Made by a program: the position numbers and the translations under genes. From positions 310,001 through 374,000 of the forward strand of contig QZVU01000003.1 in the NCBI GenBank assembly GCA_003602285.1: 64,000 bases of DNA, given 5' to 3'. The notes under the pieces are model-generated. The model made no database searches. It had not been told where the DNA came from and was given only the letters and a program-made list of their open reading frames with translations. Source of the DNA: Arthrobacter frigidicola (lineage in GTDB: Bacteria > Actinomycetota > Actinomycetes > Actinomycetales > Micrococcaceae). This document shows positions 18,369-27,129 of this stretch, one piece after another (positions within the stretch are counted from its first letter, which is position 1; every line of letters starts with the position of its first letter).

Positions 18369-18839
18369 TCAGCGGTTGAAGGATGGCACGCCGTCGGCGG
18401 CGGCGGCCGTGAGCACCAGTTCCCGGTGGCGTGCGTTGAGCTCCGGGAGGGCGTCGAGGGCGAACCAGCCCACCTCGAGGGACTCGTCGTCGTTCACGCG
18501 GGCCTCCCCGCCGAGGTAGCGGCAGCGGAAGTCGAGGTTCAGGAAGGTGCAGACATCACCGTTGGGGAAGGTGATCGGGCCGACGACGCCGACGTTGAGA
18601 AGGACCTCGACCTGAACGTCCACGCCGGTCTCCTCGTACACCTCGCGGCGCATCGCCTGGGCCGGTTCCTCCCCCGGGTCGACCATGCCGGTGATGATCG
18701 TCCACCGGCCGTTGTCCGCGCGCCGGCCCAGCAGCACCTCCCCCGCCGCGTTGTAGACCACCGCGCCCACCCCTGGCAGCCAGAGCGGGGCGTGGCCGAT
18801 CTTTTCCCTCAGTTCAAGGACGAAGTCGGGTGTAGGCAT
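18369..18839 (-). CDS. Nudix hydrolase
   Basis: A 156-residue protein with one intact Nudix box, GMVDPGEEPAQAMRREVYEETGV: the G-x5-E-x7-REVxEExGV pattern is present with all metal-binding glutamates. It cleaves a nucleoside diphosphate linked to some other group; substrate unknown. WTIITGMVDPGEE and LNLDFRCRYLGGEARVNDDE resemble the actinobacterial MutT/ADP-ribose pyrophosphatase-like group. Length is normal. It converges with fumC across the hairpin repeat. Confidence 0.9.
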   Translation of the reverse strand: MPTPDFVLELREKIGHAPLWLPGVGAVVYNAAGEVLLGRRADNGRWTIITGMVDPGEEPAQAMRREVYEETGVDVQVEVLLNVGVVGPITFPNGDVCTFLNLDFRCRYLGGEARVNDDESLEVGWFALDALPELNARHRELVLTAAAADGVPSFNR

Positions 18840-18942
18840 GCAAAATACCCTACGTCACCGGCGCAGCCCGGCCGTTCACAGTCCGGCCGTCCGCACCCCA
18901 GTCCGTCCACAGCCCGGCCGGGGTGCCGCCCAAAGTGCGCCC

Positions 18943-20388
18943 CTAGATCTCGGCGCCTTCGAGCAGGTCGGTGACCAGCGCCGCGATGGGCGAGCGCTCC
19001 GACCGCGTGAGGGTGATGTGCCCGAACAGGGGGTGGCCCTTGAGGGTCTCGACGACGGCGGCGATGCCGTCGTGCCGGCCCACCCGGAGGTTATCGCGCT
19101 GAGCGATGTCGTGGGTGAGTACGACCCGCGAGTTCTGCCCGATCCGGCTCATCACCGTCAGGAGCACGTTCTTCTCGAGGGACTGCGCCTCGTCGACGAT
19201 GACGAAGGAGTCGTGGAGGCTGCGCCCGCGGATGTGGGTCAGCGGAAGCACCTCGAGCATGCCGCGGTCGAGCACCTCCTCGACGACCTCCTGCGAGACC
19301 AGCGCGCCGAGGGTGTCGAAGACCGCCTGTGCCCAAGGGTTCATCTTGTCGTTCTCGCTGCCGGGAAGGTACCCGAGCTCCTGCCCGCCCACCGCATACA
19401 GCGGCCGGAACACCACGACCTTGCGGTGCTCCCGCCGCTCCAGGACGGCCTCCAGCCCGGCGCACAGCGCCAGCGCCGACTTGCCGGTGCCTGCCCGCCC
19501 GCCCAGGGACACGATGCCGACCTCCTTATCGAGCAGCAGGTCGATGGCCAGGCGCTGCTCGGCGGAACGGCCGGAGAGCCCGAAGACGTCCCGGTCGGCC
19601 CGCACCACGCGGAGCTGTTTGTCCGCACCGACCCGCGCCAGCCCCGAACCGCGGGGGGAATGGAGGATCGCCCCGGTGTTGACGGGCAGCTCCGCGCCGG
19701 CATCCGAGTGCACCGGCCGGTGGTCGTAGAGGGCGTTGAGGTCCTCCACTGACACATCGAGTTCGGCCACCCCGGTCCAGCCCGAGTCCTTGACGAGTTC
19801 ATTGCGGTACTCGTCGGCCAGCAACCCCATGGCGGAGGCCTTCACCCGCATGGGCAGGTCCTTCGAGACCACGGTGACGTCCCGGCCCTCGAGGGACAGG
19901 TGCTTGGCCACGGCCAGGATCCGAGCGTCATTGTCGGCGCTGCGGAACCCGACCGGAAGGACCTCCGGCGAGACGTGGTTGAGCTCGACCTTCAGCGTTC
20001 CGCCCTCTTCCCCGAGAGGGACCGCCGTGTCCAGCCCGCCGTGCTTGACCCGCAGGTCATCGAGCAGCCGCAGCGCCTTCCGCGCAAAGTAGCCCAGCTC
20101 CGGGTCGTGGCGCTTGCCCTCGAGCTCGGAAATGACGACGACCGGAAGGATCACCTCGTGCTCGGCGAACCGCAGCACCGCCCGCGGGTCCGACAGCAGG
20201 ACCGAGGTGTCGATGACGTAGCTGCGCCGGCCATCGGCGGCCGGAGATGGGGAGGTGCTGGATGGTGCCACGTGGACTCCGCTCCGGGGTGCGGGCACCC
20301 CGAGTTCGAGGTGGGGCGAGGCGGCCCGGGCCGAGGCCGGGTCCGGCCTCCCCGGGCTGTGCGGAACGGGTGTGCGTTCCGGCGTCAT
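18943..20388 (-). CDS. PIN-PhoH fusion ATPase (PhoH2-like)
   Basis: A 481-residue two-domain protein. After a Pro/Ser-rich leader of ~55 residues, a PIN ribonuclease domain spans ~57-190 with acidic residues at D60 (YVIDTSVL), E88 ([10 protein letters not shown]) and D152/D154 (SADNDARIL). The PhoH ATPase domain (~265-475) has Walker [10 protein letters not shown] at 296-304 and Walker [10 protein letters not shown]. In mycobacteria PhoH2 is an ATP-dependent RNA unwinding RNase paired with a small upstream antitoxin gene. No obvious small partner ORF is seen in the 115 bases upstream here. GGAGAGG lies six bases before the ATG. Confidence 0.93.
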   Translation of the reverse strand: MTPERTPVPHSPGRPDPASARAASPHLELGVPAPRSGVHVAPSSTSPSPAADGRRSYVIDTSVLLSDPRAVLRFAEHEVILPVVVISELEGKRHDPELGYFARKALRLLDDLRVKHGGLDTAVPLGEEGGTLKVELNHVSPEVLPVGFRSADNDARILAVAKHLSLEGRDVTVVSKDLPMRVKASAMGLLADEYRNELVKDSGWTGVAELDVSVEDLNALYDHRPVHSDAGAELPVNTGAILHSPRGSGLARVGADKQLRVVRADRDVFGLSGRSAEQRLAIDLLLDKEVGIVSLGGRAGTGKSALALCAGLEAVLERREHRKVVVFRPLYAVGGQELGYLPGSENDKMNPWAQAVFDTLGALVSQEVVEEVLDRGMLEVLPLTHIRGRSLHDSFVIVDEAQSLEKNVLLTVMSRIGQNSRVVLTHDIAQRDNLRVGRHDGIAAVVETLKGHPLFGHITLTRSERSPIAALVTDLLEGAEI

Positions 20389-20502
20389 GGGCGGCCTCTC
20401 CGTCCGCCGGCGGAGGCGCCGGTGGATGGAGAAAGACTACGCCGACAGCGGCCCGGACGAGCAGCAGAAAACCCGTGTCGAAAATGAATTGCCGATGAAC
20501 CG

Positions 20503-21270
20503 TTATGAACCGAAGCGGCGCTGCCGACGCCCGAAGTCGCGCAGGGCGCGGAGGAAGTCGACGCGGCGGAAGTCCGGCCAGAGCGCTTCGCAGAAGTAGA
20601 ACTCGCTGTACGCGCTCTGCCACATCAGGAACCCGGAGAGGCGCTGCTCCCCCGAGGTGCGGATGACCAGGTCGGGATCCTGCTGGCCGCGCGTGTAGAG
20701 GAACGACGAAATGTGCTCATCGGTCAGCTCCCCCGCGAGCTGCTCGAGGGATTTACCCTTCTCCGCCGAGTTCAGCAGGAGTTCCTTGACGGCGTCGACG
20801 ATCTCCCGCCGTCCGCCGTAGCCCACGGCGACGTTGACGTGGACCCCGTCGATGCCCGCTGTCTGGGCCGCGAGGTGCGCAAGCTTCCCGGCGAGGTCCG
20901 CGGGGAGCAGTTCGAGGGCGCCCACGGGCTGGACGCGGACCCGGTGGCTCTCGCCGAGCCGGTCGAGGGTGTTGGCGATGATGTCGAGGAGCTGCTCAAT
21001 CTCCTCCTGCGGACGGCCCATATTGTCGGTGGAGAGCATGTAGAGGGTGACGACGTCCACGCCGAGCTCCTCGCACCAGCCGAGGAACTCGTGGATTTTG
21101 TCGGCCCCGGCCTGATGCCCGTGGCTCGTGGGGGCGCCGGCGATTTTCGCCCACCGCCGGTTGCCGTCGACCATGACGCCGATGTGGTGCGGAATGCGCT
21201 CCGGACTCAGGCCCCGCTGGAGCCGCCGTTCATAAAAGCTGTAGGCGAATTCTGGGATTTTCAGGAACAC
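20503..21270 (-). CDS. Cis-isoprenyl diphosphate synthase (UppS/Rv1086-like)
   Basis: A 255-residue cis-prenyltransferase. HHIGVMVDGNRRWAK holds the catalytic Asp and Arg of the pyrophosphate-binding loop; SHGHQAGADKI, TLYMLSTDN and VIRTSGEQRLSGFLMWQSAY with EFYF complete the family pattern. Flanking genes (hemolysin III, DUF255 protein, mca) match the mycobacterial Rv1082-Rv1086 block. Rv1086 makes short-chain Z,E-farnesyl diphosphate, so a short product is more likely than undecaprenyl diphosphate (inference). I choose GTG 21270 just before FLKIPEFAYSFYERRL; an upstream GTG at 21354 would add 28 residues not typical of the family. Confidence 0.88.
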   Translation of the reverse strand: MFLKIPEFAYSFYERRLQRGLSPERIPHHIGVMVDGNRRWAKIAGAPTSHGHQAGADKIHEFLGWCEELGVDVVTLYMLSTDNMGRPQEEIEQLLDIIANTLDRLGESHRVRVQPVGALELLPADLAGKLAHLAAQTAGIDGVHVNVAVGYGGRREIVDAVKELLLNSAEKGKSLEQLAGELTDEHISSFLYTRGQQDPDLVIRTSGEQRLSGFLMWQSAYSEFYFCEALWPDFRRVDFLRALRDFGRRQRRFGS

Positions 21271-21421
21271 GCCCGGGTCGCCCTTCCTTTCGGTCCAATG
21301 TCCGCGCACCTTCCGGAGCGCTACCCCTACGGTACCGGCCCGGCGCACAATCACCCGGAGGTTGACCCTCCCACATCGCTACTCGTCGGTAACTTACGCG
21401 ACCGTAGGTTACTCTCTTTGC

Positions 21422-22153
21422 ATGACTTCGCCTTCTCAGCGCCGGAAGAAGCCAGCCCCCTCGGACCGGCCGGGACCGGTGGAGGCGGCCCTCGACGACG
21501 TCGCCGAAGCCCTGGCGGCAAAGCCGTCCTGGCGTGGCTGGATCCATGCGGTCGCCACTCCCCTGGCCCTCGCGGCGGGCATCGTGCTCATCCTCGCCGC
21601 CCCGACCGGCGGACTTCGGGTGGCATCGGCGGTCTATGCCGCCACCGGCGTCCTGCTCTTTGGGGTCAGCGCGGTCTACCACCGCGGGAACTGGAGCGCG
21701 CGGACGCGCCTGGTGCTCAAGCGGCTGGACCACACCAACATCATGCTGGTCATCGCCGGGTCCTATACGCCGCTGGCCTGGGCGATGCTCGAGCGCAGCA
21801 CCGCAGTGACCCTGCTGTGGATCATCTGGGCGGGCGCGCTCATCGGGGTCCTGTTCCGGATCCTGTGGCTCAACGCGCCGCGCTGGCTCTACGTGCCGGT
21901 CTATGTGGCCCTTGGCATGGGCGCCCTGTTCTACCTTCCCGCGTTCTGGGCGGCCGACCCGCTGGTCACGGTGCTCATCCTGACCGGCGGCGCGCTCTAC
22001 ATCGCCGGGGCGGTGTTCTACGCGCTGCGCCGCCCGAACTTCAGCATCGAACGCTTCGGCTTCCACGAGCTTTTCCACGCCTTCACCGTGGCCGCGTTCG
22101 CCGCCCATTTCGCGGCGATCCTGCTCGCCGTGCTCGATCCGGCCACCGCCTGA
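21422..22153 (+). CDS. Hemolysin III / PAQR family membrane protein
   Basis: A 243-residue seven-helix membrane protein. WIHAVATPLALAAGIVLILA, SAVYHRGNWS, LKRLDHTNIMLVIAGSYTPL and FGFHELFHAFTVAAFAAHF are the conserved PAQR/HlyIII blocks; the Ser, Asp and three His residues would coordinate zinc, as in ceramidase-like members. The hemolysin name is historical. The physiological role is not established. The ATG at 21422 has no Shine-Dalgarno, but TAGGTT lies 11 bases upstream, so a short or absent leader is likely. It diverges from the prenyltransferase gene. Confidence 0.88.
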   Translation: MTSPSQRRKKPAPSDRPGPVEAALDDVAEALAAKPSWRGWIHAVATPLALAAGIVLILAAPTGGLRVASAVYAATGVLLFGVSAVYHRGNWSARTRLVLKRLDHTNIMLVIAGSYTPLAWAMLERSTAVTLLWIIWAGALIGVLFRILWLNAPRWLYVPVYVALGMGALFYLPAFWAADPLVTVLILTGGALYIAGAVFYALRRPNFSIERFGFHELFHAFTVAAFAAHFAAILLAVLDPATA

Positions 22154-22166
22154 CCCGCGGCCGCCC

Positions 22167-24284
22167 TCAGGGCGCCGAAAGGAGCTCCACGAGTTCCGCC
22201 GGAGTTTCGACCGGGCGCTGGCAGACCATCCCCCGGCACAGATAGGCCCGCGGCGCCCCGGCCTCCCCCTGCGTCCTGCCCGCGAGCAGCGGCACGGCAC
22301 CGTCCGCCGCGCCGTCCGGACCCGCCGGGGCGAGGACCAGGCCGGCCCGGCCGAAACGCCGTCCCGCGTCGGCGAGCGCCGCCGCGGCCTCGGGTGTTCC
22401 CCCAACGACGGCGAGCTCCTGCGGGCCGGCGGCGAAGGCCTGGGCCGCGGCCAGCGCCCAGCCGACGGCGGACGGCGCGCGGTCGGCCAGATGGGCCGCG
22501 TAGCGCAGGATCTGGGCGGACAGGGCCCGGTGCCGGGCGGACCCGCTGTAGGCGGAGTAGGTGAGCAGGGCCGAGGCGAACAGCGCCGTGCCGCTCGGAG
22601 TGGGACCGTCGAGGGGGTCGGAGCCCTCCTCGGAGCCCTGGGCGGCGAGCAGCGGCCCGTCCGGGGAGGCGGAATCGGCCAGGCGTCCGCCGCGCAGGAA
22701 CCGCCGTTCGGCGGTGACCAGGAGCCGCTCCGCGGCGGTGTACCAGGTGGTGTCCCCCGTCGCGGCGAACAGGGCGAACAGGCCTTCCGCGCACCCGGCG
22801 TAGTCCTCGAGGAGTCCCTCGATGCCGATGGCGCGCCCCTCGTGGGAGACCCGGCGCAGCACCGCGCCGTCCCAGTGAACCTTCAGCAGGTAGGACGCCG
22901 CGGCGGCGGCCGCATCGATCAGCGGCCGCTCGCCAAGGGCCGCCCCGGAGTCAGCCAGCGCCGCGATGGCCAGGCCGTTCCATCCCGCCACGACCTTGCT
23001 GTCCCGGCCCGGCTGCGGGCGCGCCGCGCGGGCCTCGCGGAGCCGGGGTGCCGCCCGGTCCCAGAGCCGGAGTTCGGCGGCGGTGAGAACCCTGCCGGCG
23101 TGCAGGGTGAAGGCGCCGTCCTCGACGGCGCCGGCGGCGGTGTCGAACAGGTCCGCGACGGCCTGCGCCTCGGCGCCGAGCACCGCCTCCAGCTCCCCGC
23201 GCGTCCAGACGTAGGTCCCGCCCTCCACCGAGCGCCCGTCGATGATCGTATCGGCGTCGAGCGATGAGGCGAAGGCGCCGCCGTCGACCACCATCTCCCC
23301 GAGCAGCCACTGCGCCGTGCCGCGCACGACGTCGGCGGCGAGCGCCCGCTCGCCGTCCGTGCGCGCGGTCAGTGAGAATTCGGCGTAGAGGCGCAGCAGC
23401 TGGGCGTTGTCGTAGAGCATCTTCTCGAAGTGGGGCACCGCCCAGGCCCGGTCGACCGCGTAGCGGGCAAAGCCGCCGCCGAGGCGGTCGTAGATGCCGG
23501 AGACGGCCATGGCCTCAAGGGTCCGGCCGGCGAGCCCGGCGGCCTCTTCGGCCGTGGCGGAGGAGCTCCGGGCGTGGGCGAGCAGGAACCGGAGCGCGGT
23601 GGACGGCGGGAACTTGGGCGCGCCGCCGAAGCCGGCGTACACCCGGTCCTCCCCTTCGGCCACGGCGCGCACCGCCGCCTCAAGCAACGCGTCGTCGACG
23701 GGTGTGCCGGACCCGGCGGGGATGCGCACCGGATCCGGTTCCCAGTCCAGGCCGAGGACTCCGACGAGGTCGCTCTTCTGCCGCTGCGCCGCCCCCAGGC
23801 CCTCCGCGAGCGCCGCGGCGCTGCGCTCGACCTCCTCCCGGCGCTGGTCCCACGCCTCGGAGACCGCTTCGAGGACCTGGTGGAAGGACGGGCGCCCGGC
23901 GATGGGCAGGGGCGGAAAGTAGGTTCCGGCGAAGAAGGCGCGGCCGTCGGGGAGGGCGAAGACGCTCATCGGCCACCCGCCCTGGCCGGTCATCGCCTGG
24001 GTCGCCCCCATGTAGACGGCGTCCACGTCCGGGCGCTCCTCGCGGTCCACCTTGACGCTGACAAACCGCTGGTTGAGGTACTGCGCCACGACGTCGTCCT
24101 CAAAGGACTCATGGGCCATGACGTGACACCAGTGGCAGGCGGCGTAGCCGACGGAGAGGAACACCGGAACGTCCCGGGTGCGGGCCTCGGCGAACGCCTC
24201 ATCCCCGAACGGCCACCAGTCGACCGGATTGTCCGCGTGCTGGCGGAGGTAGGCCGACGCCTGGGCCTTCAGCCGCCCGCCCAC
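22167..24284 (-). CDS. DUF255 thioredoxin-domain protein (YyaL/spermatogenesis-associated 20 family)
   Basis: A 705-residue protein. The N-terminal ~165 residues are a thioredoxin-like domain opened by [16 protein letters not shown], with a CHWCH motif at 50-54, followed by [16 protein letters not shown] and [20 protein letters not shown]. The remaining ~530 residues resemble an (alpha/alpha)6 glycosidase-like barrel: [49 protein letters not shown]. The family is widespread and its reaction is unknown. The GTG start lies one base after the upstream gene's stop region. Neighbours match Rv1083-Rv1084. Confidence 0.9.
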   Translation of the reverse strand: MGGRLKAQASAYLRQHADNPVDWWPFGDEAFAEARTRDVPVFLSVGYAACHWCHVMAHESFEDDVVAQYLNQRFVSVKVDREERPDVDAVYMGATQAMTGQGGWPMSVFALPDGRAFFAGTYFPPLPIAGRPSFHQVLEAVSEAWDQRREEVERSAAALAEGLGAAQRQKSDLVGVLGLDWEPDPVRIPAGSGTPVDDALLEAAVRAVAEGEDRVYAGFGGAPKFPPSTALRFLLAHARSSSATAEEAAGLAGRTLEAMAVSGIYDRLGGGFARYAVDRAWAVPHFEKMLYDNAQLLRLYAEFSLTARTDGERALAADVVRGTAQWLLGEMVVDGGAFASSLDADTIIDGRSVEGGTYVWTRGELEAVLGAEAQAVADLFDTAAGAVEDGAFTLHAGRVLTAAELRLWDRAAPRLREARAARPQPGRDSKVVAGWNGLAIAALADSGAALGERPLIDAAAAAASYLLKVHWDGAVLRRVSHEGRAIGIEGLLEDYAGCAEGLFALFAATGDTTWYTAAERLLVTAERRFLRGGRLADSASPDGPLLAAQGSEEGSDPLDGPTPSGTALFASALLTYSAYSGSARHRALSAQILRYAAHLADRAPSAVGWALAAAQAFAAGPQELAVVGGTPEAAAALADAGRRFGRAGLVLAPAGPDGAADGAVPLLAGRTQGEAGAPRAYLCRGMVCQRPVETPAELVELLSAP

Positions 24285-24287
24285 GGG

Positions 24288-24647
24288 TCAGTCCCGTCCG
24301 GCCGTTCCGGAAGCCGTGCCGGTGCCTGCGCCCGGACCGGACTCAGGCCGGTTCGTTGATTCCGGACGGTCCGTTGACTCCGGACGGTCCGTGGACTCCG
24401 GCCGGTCCTGCGCTGCCGGGCGGACGGCATCGGGTCCGGACCCGTTCTCGTCGAGCATTGAGTTGTACCGGACGCGGCGGATCCGCTTGCTCATATCCCG
24501 GATGAGGAAGATGACGGCAACGACGATCAGCACCGTGAAGATGAAGCCCAGGGTTCCCGGCGTCACGGACTCCGGGTCGAGACCCGGCCGAAGGTCATCC
24601 CCGGTTGAGGAAGCCACGGCGGCGGCCAGGTTGAGCGGGAGGTTCAC
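24288..24647 (-). CDS. Small single-pass membrane protein with RPEST repeats (position of Rv1083)
   Basis: A 119-residue protein of unknown function. One membrane helix (residues ~32-50: LGFIFTVLIVVAVIFLIRDM) is followed by a basic segment KRIRRVRYNSM. A C-terminal low-complexity tail carries DRPEST three times and NRPESG once, encoded by four 18-bp DNA units. The gene sits between mca and the DUF255 gene, like the small Rv1083 in mycobacteria, and its stop abuts the DUF255 GTG. It is probably co-transcribed with that gene. Confidence 0.75.
   Translation of the reverse strand: MNLPLNLAAAVASSTGDDLRPGLDPESVTPGTLGFIFTVLIVVAVIFLIRDMSKRIRRVRYNSMLDENGSGPDAVRPAAQDRPESTDRPESTDRPESTNRPESGPGAGTGTASGTAGRD
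24336..24407 (-). repeat. Four tandem 18-bp coding repeats (RPEST units)
   Basis: Units lie at 24390-24407, 24372-24389, 24354-24371 and 24336-24353 on the minus strand. They encode DRPEST, DRPEST, DRPEST and NRPESG. Divergence is low among the first three and higher in the last. The array is in frame, so copy-number change would alter only tail length. Confidence 0.85.
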
Positions 24648-24711
24648 TTTGCACCACTTTCACATCCGACGGCGGAAAGCCCGCCACCTTCCAATTCTAC
24701 GTGGCCCGGGC

Positions 24712-25635
24712 TCAGCGCGGCTCCGGTATTCCGGCGAACAGGTCATCCTCCGGAAGGGTGGACCCGACGTGGGAGTGGATCAGCGAATAGTCCTCCCAGG
24801 GCCACACCTTGCGCTGCATCTCGGCGGAGACGGCGAAGAAGAACCCCTCGGGGTCGACCTGCGTGCGGTGCGACATCAGCGCCTTGTCCCGCAGCCCGAA
24901 GTAGTCGCCGGCGTCGATCTGAGTGGTGGTCGCGTGCGTGGGTGCCGGAGGCTGGTGCCCCTCGGCGTCGGCCTCGAGCCACTGGGCGATGCGCTCGGAG
25001 TAGGGCGACTGGATCCCTGCCTCCTCGAGGGCGAAGTGCAGGGCACGGAAACGCTCGGGGTTGAAGGCGCGGTCGTAGTAGAGCTTGTCGACGCGCCAGG
25101 CCTCGCCGGTGCCGGGGTAGCGGGAGGGGTCCGCTGCCGCCTCGAAGGCTTCGACGGCGACCCGGTGGGCCATGATGTGGTCCGGGTGCGGATACCCGCC
25201 GTTCTCGTCATAGCTGAGGATCACGTGCGGGCGGAACTCACGCACGAGCCGGACCAGCGGCGCAGCGGCGCGTTCCAGCGGCTGCAGGGCGAAGCAGCCC
25301 GCCGGCAGGTCCGGCAGCGGGTCCCCTTCGGGCAGCCCCGAGTCGGCGAAGCCCAGCCAGCGCTGCTTCACCGAGAGGACTTCCGCGGCGCGGGCCATCT
25401 CCAGGCGCCGCAGCCCCGCCAGGTCGCGGCGGGCATGGGGGTCGCCCTCCATCGCCGCGTTCAGGATGGATCCGCGTTCGCCTCCCGTGCAGGTGGCAAC
25501 GAGCACGTCGACGCCGGCGGCCGCGTACTTCGCCATGGTCGCCGCGCCCTTGCTCGACTCGTCGTCGGGGTGGGCATGGACCGCCAGGAGGCGGAAGCCG
25601 GAACGGGACGCGGCGGGGTTATCCGTGCTGAACAA
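24712..25635 (-). CDS. mca: Mycothiol S-conjugate amidase
   Basis: A 307-residue zinc amidase that splits mycothiol S-conjugates to mercapturic acids and cysteine-free sugar, detoxifying electrophiles in actinobacteria. LLAVHAHPDDESSKGAATM gives the zinc site (His, Asp, Asp), and GGYPHPDHIMAHRVAVEAF the third ligand. TGGERGSILN and a VSAEMQRKVWPWEDYSL tail fit Mca rather than the deacetylase MshB. The TTG at 25635 follows AGGAG by five bases and directly precedes the homologous region. Presence of this gene implies the cell makes mycothiol. The DUF4307 gene diverges upstream. Confidence 0.93.
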   Translation of the reverse strand: MFSTDNPAASRSGFRLLAVHAHPDDESSKGAATMAKYAAAGVDVLVATCTGGERGSILNAAMEGDPHARRDLAGLRRLEMARAAEVLSVKQRWLGFADSGLPEGDPLPDLPAGCFALQPLERAAAPLVRLVREFRPHVILSYDENGGYPHPDHIMAHRVAVEAFEAAADPSRYPGTGEAWRVDKLYYDRAFNPERFRALHFALEEAGIQSPYSERIAQWLEADAEGHQPPAPTHATTTQIDAGDYFGLRDKALMSHRTQVDPEGFFFAVSAEMQRKVWPWEDYSLIHSHVGSTLPEDDLFAGIPEPR

Positions 25636-25710
25636 GGAGGCTCCTGGTAAGGGTCGGGTGAGGCAGGGGCGCGGTCCGCGGCGCAGGCAAACCGCCCCGC
25701 AAATCGACGG

Positions 25711-25723
25711 TAAAATACGGAGG
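25711..25723 (+). promoter_or_regulatory. Likely leaderless promoter of the DUF4307 gene (-10 TAAAAT)
   Basis: TAAAAT (25711-25716) ends six bases before the GTG start codon at 25723. That spacing puts the expected transcription start at or next to the start codon. No usable Shine-Dalgarno can fit between. A -35 element is weak. Confidence 0.5.
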
Positions 25724-26157
25724 TGAGCTCCGGAAATGCGCCTACCCCAAGAGTAGCCAATCGCTACGGTGCCCCCAAGCCGGTCCGCGCGGCCGGACGG
25801 CGCCGCTGGTGGGTCATCGGGGCCCTCGCCGCGGCCGTCATCACCATTGGAATCTTCGCCTTTTCCACGGTGGGCCCGCGGGTTTCCTTCAAGGATGTCG
25901 GGTTCTCCTTCTCCTCCGACCAGCAGGCACGGGTTGACTTCGAGGTGACCAAGCCCACCGACGCCACCGCCCACTGCGCGGTGCAGGTGCTGAGCGAAAA
26001 CTACGCCGTCGTCGGGTGGAAGGTTGTGACCATCGGGCCCGGCCCCGCGGGTGCCGGCGGCGGGCGCACGACGGCGCAGCAGGTCGAGCTGCGCACCGAC
26101 TCCCCGGGCGTTTCCGGCGGCGTGGACAGCTGCTGGATCGCCGGAACCCGCGACTGA
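25723..26157 (+). CDS. DUF4307 family membrane-anchored protein
   Basis: A 144-residue protein with ~28 basic cytosolic residues, one membrane helix (WWVIGALAAAVITIGIFAFS), and an exported beta-rich domain: VSFKDVGFSFSSDQQARVDF, VTKPTDATAHCAVQVLSENY and VDSCWIAG. The two cysteines could form a disulfide outside. Family and length match actinobacterial DUF4307 (Rv1081c). Function is unknown. It begins with GTG and is likely leaderless. It lies between mca and greA as in mycobacteria. Confidence 0.82.
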   Translation: MSSGNAPTPRVANRYGAPKPVRAAGRRRWWVIGALAAAVITIGIFAFSTVGPRVSFKDVGFSFSSDQQARVDFEVTKPTDATAHCAVQVLSENYAVVGWKVVTIGPGPAGAGGGRTTAQQVELRTDSPGVSGGVDSCWIAGTRD

Positions 26158-26166
26158 CGGGTTTCC

Positions 26167-26332
26167 GCCCGTCGAAACCGCAGCTCACCACGTTTCGCCC
26201 CGCCCAAAGCGTGGTCAGCTGCACACTCGGCGGGCAAGCCCTACTCGACAGGCAAGGCCCATCCGCCGAAACGGCACCTCACCACGCTTTCCCCGTCCCG
26301 AAGCGTGGTGAGCTGCACACTCGACGGGCAAA
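26167..26332. repeat. Duplicated ~65-bp palindromic repeat in the DUF4307/greA spacer
   Basis: Two similar copies, about 26167-26235 and 26263-26332, are offset by 94 bases. Each has inverted arms around CTCACCACG and CGTGGT(G/C)AG, with a C-rich centre, and a shared tail CAGCTGCACACTC or AGCTGCACACTC. The second copy's arms (CTCACCACGCTT / AAGCGTGGTGAG) are perfect. No gene is visible in 26158-26601. The first copy, 9 bases after the DUF4307 stop, could terminate that transcript. It looks like a dispersed REP-type element. Confidence 0.7.
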
Positions 26333-26420
26333 CGGCTCCTCGGAAACCCTCCGGCAGCGCAACATCTGCGGCAAAAGGAGCGCAAGGGCTGCGGCGAAAA
26401 GAAGGACGCTGGGTTTTTTC

Positions 26421-26449
26421 TTGGGTTATCTGCAAGTGCTGACTAGACT
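26421..26449 (+). promoter_or_regulatory. Candidate greA promoter
   Basis: TTGGGT (26421-26426) and TAGACT (26444-26449) are separated by 17 bases in an AT-rich patch. A start near 26456 would give a leader of about 145 bases before the greA GTG. The pattern fits a primary sigma factor promoter. It was identified by eye. Confidence 0.5.
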
Positions 26450-26478
26450 GGAGACATACCCACCCCGCCCCGACGGAG

Positions 26479-26510
26479 ACCCCCGCGGTCACCCAGACGG
26501 CGGGGTTCTT
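26479..26510 (+). terminator. Terminator-like hairpin in the greA leader
   Basis: CCCCGC (26481-26486) pairs with GCGGGG (26500-26505), followed by TTCTT. It lies between the candidate promoter and greA, so it could attenuate transcription or release a short leader RNA. The stem is short (six G-C pairs) and the T-run is weak. It may merely be leader structure. Confidence 0.4.
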
Positions 26511-26601
26511 GCTTGTGGTCGGCCTTTCAGTGCCGGCCGACGGCAGAACATCAAGAGCCGGCCCGCCTCCGCGGGTCCGGACATACCTAAGGAGATGCCC
26601 C

Positions 26602-27093
26602 GTGTCGACTAACAGCGCACCCGTTGCCTGGCTCACGCAGGAGTCCTACACGCGCCTCAAGGCCGAACTGGAACACCTCTCCGGGCCCGGGCGCACAGAG
26701 ATCGTTGCTCGCATCGAGCAGGCCCGCTCCGAGGGAGATCTCAAGGAGAACGGCGGCTACCACGCCGCCAAGGAGGAGCAGGGCAAGGCCGAAGCCCGTA
26801 TCCGCCAGCTCACCGAGCTGCTCAACAACGCCCAGGTCGGCCAGGCGCCCGCCGACGACGGCGTAGTGGAGCCCGGCATGATGGTCGAGGCGAAGATCGC
26901 CGGCGACGTCGAGTCCTTCCTGCTGGGCAGCCGCGAGGTTGCCGGAGACACCGACATCGACGTCTACAGCGAGCGCTCGCCCCTCGGTGCCGCCATCCAG
27001 GGCAAGAAGGCCGGCGACACCGTCAGCTACACCGCGCCCAACGGCCGGAACATCACTGTGGAGATTCTCTCGGCCAAGCCCTACGCGGGCTAG
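26602..27093 (+). CDS. greA: Transcript cleavage factor GreA
   Basis: A 163-residue elongation factor that rescues backtracked RNA polymerase by stimulating cleavage of the nascent RNA. The N-terminal coiled coil has WLTQESYTRLKAELEHLSGP and the acidic tip GDLKENGGYHAAKEEQG, whose Asp and Glu enter the polymerase channel. The C-terminal domain includes SPLGAAIQGKKAGDTVSYTAPNG. The GTG at 26602 follows AGGAG at seven bases. Length is standard. It converges with the rhomboid gene. Confidence 0.96.
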   Translation: MSTNSAPVAWLTQESYTRLKAELEHLSGPGRTEIVARIEQARSEGDLKENGGYHAAKEEQGKAEARIRQLTELLNNAQVGQAPADDGVVEPGMMVEAKIAGDVESFLLGSREVAGDTDIDVYSERSPLGAAIQGKKAGDTVSYTAPNGRNITVEILSAKPYAG

Positions 27094-27129
27094 CAGCACT
27101 CCCCCGCAGCCGGCCCGGCCGGCGGCGGC

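Noticed and set aside
26016-26612. Open frame across the DUF4307/greA spacer
   Set aside because: It starts inside DUF4307, runs through the palindromic repeats and ends in the greA coding start. No ribosome site or family features.
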